From Vanilla planifolia (lineage: Eukaryota > Streptophyta > Magnoliopsida > Asparagales > Orchidaceae), in the NCBI GenBank assembly GCA_023846275.1, contig CM043872.1, forward strand, positions 26,402,670-26,466,669: a stretch of DNA of 64,000 bases. Reading direction: 5' to 3'. A program made the translations under genes and the position numbers. This document shows, piece by piece, positions 48,715 to 60,999 of this stretch (positions are counted from its first letter, which is position 1; each line of letters opens with the position of its first letter). The notes beneath the pieces are model-generated. The model did no database searches. It was given only the letters and a program-made list of their open reading frames with translations, and had not been told where the DNA came from.

Positions 48715-51540
48715 ACTCAACAAGGCTCTAAATCGTAATATACCATCTTGTTATCCCTTTAACCAAGTTGCCCTGCTAACCCAAACCTTCATTTTGTTAC
48801 CCTTTTTTAACTTCGATGCTCCATTTGCCAAATCCAAAGGGGACTAAAAGCTACCATCATAAAAAATGTTCATTTTTTCTATAATTTTTATTTTTAAGTA
48901 ATAATCTAAAGTTAAGATTGTTTTTTCTTCTATTAAAAGTATTTTTTGTTTCACATAAAGTTTTTCTTAAAATTTTTATTTTATTTATGTGAAATTAAAT
49001 ATAATAAAATTATTCAATATGATTTTATACTTAACTCTTAACTTGTTACTACCAATTTTACCTAATAATCCACAATACAAATTTGAAAGTTAATTTTTAA
49101 ATAATTATAAAATGTCACATGTACCACCTAACTTAGTGGTGTAGTATCTTTTAGCATTATTTAATAATTTATTGGACATATTTAGTATTGTAGGTTCCAA
49201 ATTAGACAATTGTAAAAGTCTAATTTATCCTGCATCACATTGGTGTCAAATCAAAGTGTTATGATACCAAAAATAATATGATCTATTTATAATATATTCT
49301 CACATTAAGCACTTGTTAACATACCTTTTTTCAAAGTAGCAATAATAGAAATTAAAACATGACAAATGGCTGCAAGCAAAGGAAGAGGGAAGACATAAAA
49401 AAATGAGAGTAATTTTGTTACAAAGGATATTGAATTTCTTAAGAAGATTCTCTTCAAATAATTTTTGATTTCATAAAATTTTTATTTCTAAAATTCTTTA
49501 AATTGTTTCATAAATTATTTTTATCTATTTAAATAAAGGTTTATACATTTTATTTAAATAGAAAAAGATGTATTTTCACTTCAATGTTTCCTCACGCATA
49601 GGGGGTCGATGCACTTACCAACACATGTAGCATAGGTTAGAGTCAAACATCGCACATGTAGTGCTCCAAGTTAGGTGCATGTGGGGGCAACCTCTCACTT
49701 ACTTGGGCAAGCGTGCAAGAACATTTGACCTATTATTTATTTATTTATTATTATTATTTTTTTAATATTTCTAGTGTATGTCTAAATTTCTCGAAAACGT
49801 GTTGGTGCCTCCGCACGTGACACTCGACACGAACATTACAATATGTTTCTTTAACCTAAAAATATTATGTTCAAATAAGCAATGAATGCCTAACAACATT
49901 TAAATATTTTATTTAGCAATTCCTTTGCTTACACATTAGATAATTTGAATCTCCCTTAACCAAAATGAATCAATTTAACTTCTCAAATTTGGATTTATTT
50001 TTTTTCTCAGTAATCTCTTTAACTTAACGATCACACAATCTACCCATGTTCTATATAACATAAAAACCAATTATTGATATTATATAACATAAATGCATTC
50101 CTTTTAATAATATCATATCTATCTTTAGTTTATTATATGTTATATTATAATTAATACAAGAATGAACCACTTGAACAAACAAATAGATATGATAGCAATA
50201 TATCACGTGATAAGAGAAGAAAAAACAAATAATATAATAAATTTAGTTTCATTTTTTGCTAAATAGTTTTTATCTTATACCTCTAATTGAAGAAGTCAAG
50301 TATTATGCGAGATAAATCAATAACAAAAAATAAATATATCGAGCTAGTATTTTCATTATTAAATGAAAAAATAAGTTTAGTTATCTTTTAAAAGAATAAG
50401 TTAATATTATTTTTGAAAATCATAAAAATATTGATTATTTGTAGGAATACAAACGACTTCAGTTTATTAAAACGTTTAGAAAAATAGATGCTAAAGCTTT
50501 TAACAAATTAATCAAATTTATTTATCCAATTTGCATTTTTATTTTTTTTTCCATAATTTTAGTAGATTAAATTAAGAAATTTTAGCCTATTTATGAAAAT
50601 ATTTATCTGAAAAGGTCTATACAATATTAATATAAGCTATATTTAATGTTAAATTAATTGTATATAAATTTTAAATTATTTATTATCAAGTCATTTAAGA
50701 TTAACTTATTTATCAATGAACATATTTTTTCGAATAAAAATTTATATAATAATTAATCAAGTTCTTTTATTTTTTTAATCCATTATATTAAAAATGCTGC
50801 TTATTTTTATGTCCAAACTAATTTAATTAAATAAAAGATGATCAACTCATTTATATTTTTAAAAGTAAAGGAGACTCTTAGATAAAAGCCAATACAAAAT
50901 TTGTTAAGATTGCATTTAAAGTGAAAAATATTTTATAATAAATTGATCCATTCATGGAATAAAAAAAGTTTTCAAAGGAATTTTTAATGTGGGATTAATA
51001 TGCATAATTTTTAAGGTTTTGTTTATTAAACTATATAAATAAACTAATTTATAAATAAAAGAAGAAAATACATTTAGCTTACTATTTAAAGGATTAAATG
51101 CTTTGAAGAATGTGCTATTTGGCTAACTTTTAAATTCAATCGATATTGAGATGTTATTTATCTCTCTTTTTTTATTTTAAAAAAATATCAGATTATGTAC
51201 TTATTATTTCTTTAACAAATACATCCTTTTTTCATAATCTTTTTATTCTCTAAACTATATACCTTTATTTGTTCCTGTTCTAAAAATATTTATAAATCTA
51301 TACAATTTTTTATTTATCTTTAATATGATAGATGTTATTTAATTTTATTTTTAATATAATATTTAAAAAAGTTATTATTATTTTTTAATAATGGTGCTTA
51401 TTAGTTTTACACGGTTGCCATTTATTTTATTTTTCATAAATGAGTCAAAATTAAAGTTGGAACATTTAACTTTTAAATTAGATTTGAAACATTTAATATA
51501 AAGAAGGCTAAGTTTAGATTTTTTAAGTTAATTTCTAAAG
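48715..51540. other. No supported gene; AT-rich spacer
   Basis: Very AT-rich with no convincing frame. A GC-richer patch at about 49590-49850 (GGGGTCGATGCACTTACC, GTGCATGTGGGGGCAACC) is probably a transposon remnant of unknown type. Confidence 0.5.
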
Positions 51541-51544
51541 TCGT

Positions 51545-51908
51545 TAACGAATCGCCTCCTCCATTGGGTTCATGCTCGGGACTGCGCACTTCCCGTTCTT
51601 CTGCAATTCCTGAGTGGCGCGATAAGGCTCGCCGTGCGAGAGGTGCGTTAAGCTTTCCGGTGGTGTTTTTCGAATTCCTCTTTATCGTCTACTCTGCGGT
51701 CAATTCACTCCTTCCCCCTTCTTTCTGTCTTCCATTTGCATATCTTTGACCCTAATCTTTGTTCCATCATCCTCGTTCAAATCGAAAAGTCAAACCACAG
51801 TCTCTTCTCCTAGCTTAACCTATACCCTAGCCCTAGTTACCCTCTCCTGAACTTTATGAGGCTCGGGTCTATGCTGCCACGCCAGACTTTACTCTCAGCG
51901 TTTCACCT
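51545..51908 (+). other. UPF2: UPF2 non-coding first exon (5' UTR)
   Basis: The composition jumps to GC-rich and CT-rich at about 51545, typical of a plant 5' leader, and ends in a strong donor (CACCT|GTAAGT) at 51908/51909. Stops occur in all frames relevant to the downstream ATG. The 61-codon frame at 51564 starts from TTG and is not a gene. The transcription start is estimated from composition only. ACCCTAGCCCTAG at 51824-51836 is telo-box-like. Confidence 0.55.
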
Positions 51909-54900
51909 GTAAGTTTAACCCAAGCGCGTTCTGTGCACATTATATTGGACGTTCTTTTGTTCTTCTCACAACTGCTGCTCCTCGCCTTAATCCTTGTTTT
52001 CCTTTGTCGGCCCTATTCACTGGAAGTTTTTTCCCGTTTAGCATAGTCCCAGACTTAAAGATTATTTAGTTTTATTTTGGAACAAAGGAGAGTAAGTTTT
52101 GTTGTGTGGTTTTACTTTCAGCTGAGTTGCACACCATTGTTGTAATTTTGCGCTGAGAAGCACTGGTGCTTTTTTCCTTCCGTTTGAATTTCCTCCTGCC
52201 TATTCTCTTTCATACTTCTCTTGATAATAGTTGTTTCTAAATTTATCAACGATTTTCTTAAATAACAACTTTTGATTGAATTACTTATGGACTAAATATA
52301 TATGTCATCAACAATCTTAACTTGTGCATGCTGGCTGATTACATGTGGCAGAAACCTTAAATTATGTCAAATCAGTGGAATACGTGAATCTTTTGATTTC
52401 AGTCTTTTCAGATAAGCACTACCTTAGCTCTTCTTATATGACATCCTTCTTAAAACCAGAGTTATAAAAGATGTACCCTCGCCACTTATTAGTTGCTGTC
52501 AATGTTTGAGTTAATTTTGTTGACAGAAAGTTGCCATAATGACTAGTTTTGGATCTGCCCAAAAAACTGGTGATGTTGCTGATTATCAAAGGTTGAGGGT
52601 AGTTTTGATAGCTATATGTATATGCTAGTAGCATAAATTGGCATTTGATGTACTGAATATCTGTCCTAAATATACTTGAAAATACCAAGGCACAGGCATT
52701 GACCAATGCTAGATGGTTAATGCCTTTATAGTGGTTGTGATATGCTTAAAGCCCATAACCTTGATGCTTTTTTGTCATTGGATTAGTGCCTTAGTTCAAA
52801 ACAACATGATTATGACTTAGGATATTTGCTTGCCATATGCTTCACCTTTACTTCCTATTTAGAGATGTGGGTGTTTATTTAGGGAGGTCATGTGTTTTTA
52901 TCAAAATTTTTGATTATGTTGTTTTATATTTTAGTGGGTAAATCCTCAACACTTTCCCTATCAAAATGTCTTTTTAGGGGGGTTGTAGTTGTGTGTAGCA
53001 TATTTTTGTGTGAATAGTGTGGTGATCAACCTTTAAGACCATTTAAAATTAGAAAGATGGTCTTTCTTAAACTTCACAATCATAAATTTTTTATTATTTT
53101 TTTGATAATTATTTTAATTTTGGAGATTTGAGGTTGGAATAAATTTAATTATTATAATTATTTACTTCTTTTTAATAAGAATGGGTCAAACTAGCTCCCT
53201 CTCAAACTTGTTTTCTCAAGCAAAATATTTATACGCAAACTGAAAGCCCACACATTCTTAATTGGAAAATTAGAAGTCTTACTCGATAGGAGATTTCTTT
53301 TTATCTTGTTTTCCTGGCCTATTATTGTAGCTTAAATTAGATAGGACTAAACATTTTTTAATTCTTCTCGAATAGGTTCAACTAAGTAGATAAAAAATAG
53401 GGTCTTAATACACCCAATATGTGAACACTCTCCATTCTATGATATTGCCAACCCATAATACGATGATTAAAAAATTTATGCTTTCTCTCTCTCTATTTGT
53501 GTTTCTTCTCTCGCTTCTTCTTTACTTTTTTGTTTTAAGTTTAGTACAACTCATAATTGGTTTTTAAATATTCTCCTTGAGAAAATAAATGTTTTGGTGC
53601 ATGGATTCTATTTTTATAACTTTCCATGGAATTCTACGTTATCTTTAATTTAATTTTGATATATGTTTTCTTATAAGCAATTTTTTGAATTTCATTTACT
53701 CAAAAGGATGTTCTTCTTTCTATGGCTTTTCTTTCAAGGGCTTGTAACATTTGAATTACTCAAGGATAATTGAAACAAATATTTTGAGAGATGTTTACTA
53801 CTTAATATGGTAAATAAACTGACTCATAGACTATTATAGTTTTAAGATGTATTAGAAAGAACAGTGAAATGGGATATTGTAGTAGGTGGATTATAGATGC
53901 TCCCATATTTGTTGACTTTGACCTTTATGTAATTGATGTTACTAGCATTTTTTTTTTCTGCTGTACGTGCATGATCTCTTATGAGCAGAAATCTTAAATT
54001 CTACTTTTGGAAGAAGAAAATAAGCTTACATTTGATTTGTTCTAAATTTTATGATTTCCCAATACTAGTAATTTTAGATAGTTGTTTTCCATTTATTGTG
54101 TATTATAACTTGAAGAAAATGGTTCATAATGAGTATTCATGTTGATAATGTTTTTTTGGTATGGTCTATTTACTTTCACAAAAGTTCTTTTAAAATTAAT
54201 TTTTTACTTATTATTCTAAACCATTCCAAATGTATCTTTTTTTGTTACTTATATTTTTGTTGAGCTTGATGAACCTAGAGTTTGGGTTTGATAGTCTATA
54301 CTCAAACGAATTAACAATCCAACCTTTCTTTTGTGACATCCCCAAATTATATTGCATACAAATGTATTGTATTTTGCTAAATTTGATATTTTGATATATG
54401 AAGTTGTTATTTTGTAATGTGATAAAGATGAAATAAATTTTAATATTTTAGTTGCACCTTAAAAACGTTTTTTTTGCGAAGTAATTAGATTTTTAACGTG
54501 AGCATAACTTTGGACAAAGTTTATCAAAAGAAATCCTGAAGTGTAGTGCTTTGGGGACCAAATGAATCTGATATGAATTTTTTAAGATAAAAGAAATAAA
54601 TGGATATTTTAATTCAAAAGATGATTAATTTTTCCATAAAGTTCAGGAGTATTAGGGGAATTAGGCTTCAACACTGTCTTAAGAGGTTGTTGAATAAGTA
54701 TGGGAAGGGAAGTTTCTGGATTTCCATGCATGGGAAGTGAAGCCGAAACAGAGAGAGGGGGAGCATGGGATTTGGCTGAGTATGGGAGCCTGCTGGAAGA
54801 CATTTCAGATAGGAGAGCATGGTTCAGGAACAGAAAGCTACTGCAGTTGGAAGGAAGTGGTGATGCAGCAGGAGTAAGTGAAGAAGAGGATCAGTAGTGT

Positions 54901-55428
54901 TGCAGCTTTGAAGTAGAGAAGTTTGTGGATTTGTGAGAATAGCTTCGGCTGCAATAGGGAACAGAGCTGTCGGGAGCTGGAAACAGAACTGCAGGGAACA
55001 CTCGTTGGAACCTTGAGGAAGAGCTGTTTGTTTTTTTAGAGAAGCTTTGCTACAGCAGAGAACAAGGAAGCTGAGAGCAGAGAAAGTGAGGTGGCTGCGA
55101 CTGGGAGGAGATTAGTTGAGAAGAAAATGCTACTGTGGTTGAAAACCAAGTGAGTGGTAGTAGGGTACATCATAGCTTAGAGACTAAGGACAATATCGGC
55201 TACAGAAATATATAAGTAAAGAAAGAAAGAGGCTGCAGAAAGCAAATAAATGAAGGCACCTTCTGTAGGGAAGAGCTTGGGATTAGTTGAGAAGAAGTTT
55301 TTTGAGCTTTAGCAAGCAACTGCAGCCATGAAGTTTAGTAAGGTTGGGTTGGAATGGAGTTCTGTAAGCTTTATATGTTTTATCTTTGGTTCTACATCTT
55401 GAAAGGTAGGTTGCATGTGTAGGAAATA

Positions 55429-55559
55429 TGTTGTTGAAGCTTTGAGCTTGTTTTTGATAAGAAATCCATGAAATTTTGGTTTATTCACCATGTTGTTGAA
55501 GCTTTGAGCTTGTTTTTGATAAGAAATCCATGAAATTTTGGTTTATTCACCATGTTGTT
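55429..55559 (+). repeat. Perfect 62-bp tandem duplication
   Basis: The unit starting TTGTTGAAGCTTTGAGC (55431) repeats at 55493 with no difference over 62 bases. A further partial copy (ATGTTGTT) ends the array. Perfect identity suggests a recent event. Confidence 0.95.
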
Positions 55560-56122
55560 TTAATTATGCTTGGTTAGCTCTCTAATTTGGCTGTGGAAAG
55601 GGTTTTGGAATTGAATTGTGAAAATAGAGGAGTTGGATTTTTAGGTGTCTAGCTGAGCACGACGTATGATATAAATGTATAGTACTTCCAGCCAGATATA
55701 TGATGCACCAAACCGGTAGATGGCATGTTAAGCCCTAGGCATATGATACATTGAGTTGATCTATGGTACATGAGGCCGGACTTATATAATTCCCAAGCTT
55801 GTTCTGGTTGTATAAATGTAGTGATTTATAATAGAACATAATAAGGGAATATGCTATGAAGGCCAAAATGAACATATAATGATGAAATTATGCACGATTC
55901 TTGTTGCAAAGAAGGTAAAGAGAAATGCATAATAAAAAAAAAACAAACTTAAGAAGAGTAGGTACATAAATTATAGTAAATATAATTTAAGTAGGTTATT
56001 GTCATTTATCTGTAAGAGTGCCTTAATATGAGTATATTTCATGACATTTTTATATTATGTATTTTTATTCTGATATAGTGTGATACATGAATAATAATAT
56101 TTTTTTGATATACTATGATAAT

Positions 56123-56125
<3 letters not shown>

Positions 56126-56165
<40 letters not shown>
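56126..56165 (+). repeat. (TA)n microsatellite, about 40 bp
   Basis: Uninterrupted AT dinucleotide run. Confidence 0.98.
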
Positions 56166-56168
<3 letters not shown>

Positions 56169-56500
56169 TTATTTGATTTGTTTAAGTATATTAGAATAAA
56201 AAAAAGAAAATAAAAACAATGAGAAGGAAAAAGAAAATAAGAAAGGGAAACAAGAATTAAGTGTCTAATATAATATTAGGCTTTATGAACCTTATGTTAC
56301 ATATCATGTATGATGGTGCTATAATTTGATATGTGTATATAATCTATTATGACATATGAGCTTTATGTTACATATTTTTTGGATGTTGATTTGGTATGAT
56401 GTTGTGTTATGTTATGATAATATGACTGATGAAGTTATTATTTTTTTTATGATGTTATCTTATTAGTTGATGTGTTTGTGAGATGACGTCTTTGATTGTT

Positions 56501-56960
56501 GCTAGCACTACAATGCAAAGTTGTATAAGTATAGGTATTAAACTAGGCAGAGATATGACATGCTCATTGCTAGCACTATGATACAGAGTTGTATGAGCGA
56601 AGGTCTTTGACGGTGCAAAGATATGTCATTGTCGCTAGCATTACGGTGCAGAGCGATACTAACATGTGGCTTCGATTATGCAGAGATATGATCGTTGCTA
56701 GTACTATAATGCAGAGCTATACGAGCATATGTGTTTGATTGTTTAGAGATATAATATGATCGTTGTTACCACTAGGTCTTCAATTGTGTAGAGATATGAT
56801 ATCATTGCCACTAATACTACAATGCAAGCTGTGCAAGCATAGGTCTTTGACTAAGTATAGATATGATATGATTGTCGTTAACATTATAGTGTAGCTGCAC
56901 AAAGACAATTCTTGAATCGTGCAAAGATTGAGATGATAATCTCTAGCACTATAAATGTAT
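56501..56960 (+). repeat. Degenerate tandem array, period about 66 bp
   Basis: The phrase GCTAGCACTA-(C/T)-AATGCA(A/G)AG...GGTCTTTGA...GCAGAGATATGA recurs at 56501, 56569, 56634 and 56697, with weaker copies to about 56960, so six or seven units. Spacing shrinks from 68 to 63 bp. Units differ at many sites. Confidence 0.8.
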
Positions 56961-57531
56961 TGTGGATTATGGATCCATATTGATATCTATTGTTTGTTGG
57001 TTATGAATGACATATGCTTATAGAAAAATGTTATAATATGATGAGATGAGATATGATGATGAAAAATGATATCTATTATTTAAAAAACATTACTTGTTAT
57101 CATGAAAAATAATAAAATAAGAAATTATAAATGAAAATGAGTAAGTTGTAGGAGGTAAACACAGTTTTATAGAATAAAATAATGAATTGGGAATATGTTT
57201 ATATTCATGAATAAAAGTAACAAAGTTTAGTTATATTTTTGTGGTATGAATATATTTATCTCATATATCAATTTTTTGTTTCGTATGCTTATTTTAAAAA
57301 TGTCATGTATTTACTATTGTTCTTTTGCTTTATGAGTTATTCTTTTTATTGTTTTTCATATTATGTTATTATTTGCACATAATAATTTACTTGATAGATT
57401 TATGAAGTTCATTATCTACTTTTATTATAAGATATGTCACAATATCAAAAAAGAGAGACTAGAAGGGAATTTGAGAGGTTCCAGATAATGTGATGAGATA
57501 TAACATATTATATATTTTGTGAAGACTTAAT

Positions 57532-57720
57532 ATGTATATATGTATATGTATATAAATATGTATATGTATATATATATGTATATGTATATAAATATGTATA
57601 TGTGTATATATATGTATATAAATATGTATATATATGTATATAAATATGTATATATATGTATATAAATATATATATGTATATATATGTATATATGTATATA
57701 TATATATATATTTATATTTA
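57532..57720 (+). repeat. TATATG/TATAAA-type satellite, about 190 bp
   Basis: Alternating TATATG, TATATA and TATAAA hexamers give two long minus-strand frames of only Y, I, H, T, F and K. These frames are by-products of the repeat. Confidence 0.95.
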
Positions 57721-58361
57721 TGTGCCATAGTTTTATGTCCATGTATTGTGAGCACAATCTTACTTTATGTATAGTTATGATATTATTGTTATAGAAATGT
57801 TGTGAAAAAAATTATTTTATAGTTATTCGTCACCTCAGTGATTTGCTAGGGTCATTCATCTTGATTTATGCTTTGATTAGACTTAATATTGTGGCATGCT
57901 ATGCATTATTGGGTGAAAAGGTTAGATGGGGCATGAAACCTTTGTTTTAAGCTCATTAATTTACACAAAAGTTTCCTTTTATTGTCTCCTTGAGGCAATC
58001 ATATGTGCTGGTTTCTGGTTTTTTGATGTCTGGCTTATCTCGGCAATGAATTATCTTAAGGACAATGTTATTGGTAGATTATTTTTCTTGTATGAACCAT
58101 TCTTATTGCATTATGATGCTCTAAAATTTCATTGTTTTTGTGTTTTTCACTTATGACATTGTCAACCTATATTAATTGTTGAACTCATTTTGCACATTGA
58201 ATTTGACGCTATTTAATGATTTCTTGTCAATTGTGAAATCCTTCAATAAATTACTTCAAATTTACATTTTTTTAGACTTGTTTTGTTCATCCTCTTCTTC
58301 TGGAGGTGTTGTTCATATGAGACAGTTTTTTTCCTTAGTATTGTTCTTCTTTGCAGTAGAA

Positions 58362-58424
58362 ATGGAGCATCCGGAGGATGAATGTCGTATTGTTGGAGGT
58401 AATCACGACAAGCATGATGATGAG
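58362..58424 (+). CDS. UPF2: UPF2 coding exon a with start codon
   Basis: The exon itself begins at 58357 after AG, with five untranslated bases before ATG. Donor GAG|GTAATC. An upstream frame that reaches this exon from 58176 reads through intron-like T-rich sequence and is rejected. Confidence 0.75.
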
Positions 58425-60932
58425 GTAATCTTATTGCATTTCTGTGATACATAGTTTATTTCATATTCTGGCTGCCAAAAATACTAAAAAGGGGTAATAT
58501 GAACATTTTTTTGTTGTTGTATTGAAGTACTATCAGCTGTTGTTATGATGATGATTGGCTGAAGAAGCTATAACCACTATTTTCCATGAACCTTACCAGC
58601 CAAATTGCTTTTGACACAATTTCAAGAAGGATTTGCTCCAATCTCTACATTTTAATGCAATTATATGTTTGTTCTTAAGATATATGAAATTGCAAAGAAA
58701 AAAATAAATGGAACCTATTTGTTCTATTATTGGAAATGAGTATGGGCCAAAAAAGAATATTTTAATAATTAATCAAGCTTCTTTTTTATTTCCTTAGTAA
58801 GGTTTGCTATTTTATATTTAGTTTTTCCAATTCTTTATATCCAGTGAAATTTTAAATATTTAGATTCAATGTAAATGAACTTTTAACTCAACGGCCAGTA
58901 TTGTTTGTGTGGTTTGTCGTTTTATATTAAGTTTTCCAATTTTTTTTATTTGGTGAAATTTTAAATATTAAAATTTATTGTAAATGAACTTTCATCCAGA
59001 TGGTTTAGTGTTGGTCTTGCTATTTTTTTGTTTCTATTAAACATTGATTAAATTTTAGGATTATTGCAAACATGTTCAAAGTATCAAGATATAGGTTTAC
59101 TTGAGCTTCCCCAAAAACATTTAAATGAAATTCCACAAAAAAAAAAGTTTATATGAACTTAATGAAACATGTGTTTGTTTAAAACTTAAAATAAAAATTG
59201 TGTGTATATATGTGAAGCATGATCTAAAATGAAGAAAAAAATTGATATGTTCATAATGCACCCATTTGATTAGTGAGCACTTGTTATCTTGTCATGCTTA
59301 AATATAATTTGTTAAATTTTTATATTTAATGTAGGTTTTACTGAAATAATTGTGGTAGGTTTAATTTTTTTTGCATTCATGTATTGTGGAAACTAATTAA
59401 TGTTTGTTAAAATATAATTCTAAGTAGCATGGTTTTTATCATTAATCTTATGTCTAACCTTTAGTAATCATGTAAGATTTATAATTTGGTAAACTTTATT
59501 CTCCAAAATAGATTATATTTGATTGCACTAATAAACTTTTTTTTAGTATAAGTCTCGATTTTGTCTTTATGAGCTCTAAATATCCAATTGGAAGTTGTCT
59601 ACTTATCCTATCCATTTAACAGTTTTAAGGAGTTAGTTTTTAATAAAATGATACAATAGTTGCATAGTTGCTAAAATGGAATGTAGAAGCAATCATTATC
59701 ACTCTATTTGCATCAACATTTTAACTTACAGGCAAACATTTACACAATAAGTGATTGACAAGTATTGCCTCCAATTTTTTATTTTTACATTGGAGGATCA
59801 ATTGATAGATTGTAAGAAATTTGTGAAAACTATATTCATTTGAGATATCGTTAATCATTTGATCATAGATTTATCTATCGGCACGTGCACAATTGACTAG
59901 CTTGCGTGGAATACAACAATTTTTGTGTTTAAAATAGTTAGCTTTATGAATGGCATAACAAGGCTCTAAAACAGTTTTATGATTTAACTCAGTCAAGAAA
60001 ACTTGATATGTTTATGACCACAAGATTAATTCAAGACTTGTAAAAGAAATCTTGAGCCATTGATATTAAGGGTGAAGTGTGAAGGAGTCAATGATAACCT
60101 TTGTTGAGTATGACTAATTCTTGAGGAATATGTAAGTAACTTGATTAAGATATCTCAAGAACATTTGAGAGGCCACGTGATGACTCTAAGGAGAAGCGCC
60201 ATGTACTAGATTATATGTCGGGTTGGTGTCTTGAGGGTGACAACTTGGGGACCCAAACCTAATATATTTGCTAACTTGAGAAGGACATTTTGGGTCATTG
60301 CCTATGGAGCAATGACTTAGGTTTGATATTGATTATTGGTATAGGATTGGTGATGCCATGTTATTTAGATGATATGTTGGGTTGGTGGCTCGAGGATGGC
60401 AACAAGAGGAGACAAACCCAAAGATGTCTACTAACTCGAGAACAACACTAGTAGATTATCGTGGTTCATTTTTGGTCATCTCCATTTGAATAATGGCTTA
60501 GGTGTAATATTGATTATTGGTATGGGATTGATAATCAGTTGCATTGAGTATCAAACAAAGTTGCCTTAATTGGAAGATTTATTTTGATCTTTTTTTCCTT
60601 ATTTTTGGATTTGTTTTTATCTTTTTCCTTGTTAGTAAGACCACGTGTAGATACTTATTTTTCGTTTTTAGGAGTTTTAAATTCTAGAGTTGACCTATAA
60701 TGCCCCTAGATCTTTTCTTCTCCAATAGGAAAGATGGTTGAAATCATTTTCTTGTGTGTCACCTTCTCTGGTGAATTATTGAGTTTGCTCTCCTTGAGCT
60801 CTCTACCAATGTGATGGCCTATAAAAACATATGATTCTTTTGTTCTCTGGATTTATCCACGCTACAAAGATGGCAATCTTAACTTAGAAGGACCAAGTTT
60901 CATAGTTAATTTTAATCTTAAGCTTTTAGTGG

Positions 60933-60999
<67 letters not shown>

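Larger units (their letters stand above)
54332..57450 (+). mobile_element. LTR-like sequence in the UPF2 first intron
   Basis: TGTGACATCCCCAAATTATA at 54332 is a typical start of gypsy chromovirus-type LTRs. It is followed by a purine-rich region (54.7-55.3 kb), the 62-bp duplication, motifs such as AGCTGAGCACGACGTATG (about 55650), and a degenerate 66-bp repeat array. The 3' end was not found; 57450 is a guess. No internal coding region is visible. Confidence 0.5.
51909..58356 (+). other. UPF2 5'-UTR intron (about 6.4 kb)
   Basis: GT at 51909 and AG (TTTGCAG) at 58355-58356. It contains LTR-like sequence from 54332, a perfect 62-bp duplication, a (TA)n run and a TATATG/TATAAA satellite. About 52.0-54.3 kb is AT-rich and shows no feature. 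Inferred as one intron; small untranslated exons inside cannot be excluded. Confidence 0.55.

Noticed and set aside
51564..51749. 61-codon frame at the UPF2 leader
   Set aside because: Begins with TTG, not ATG, and lies in a GC-rich leader exon.
56501..56960. CRISPR-like array
   Set aside because: Units of about 66 bp are degenerate along their whole length with no invariant repeat and unique spacers; the genome is plant nuclear.
57459..57757. Two long minus-strand frames of Y, I, H and T
   Set aside because: Translation of the TATATG/TATAAA satellite only.
57926..58156. 76-codon frame beginning MGHETF
   Set aside because: Lies in the UPF2 leader intron, has no family match, and does not reach a splice donor that joins the coding exon in frame.
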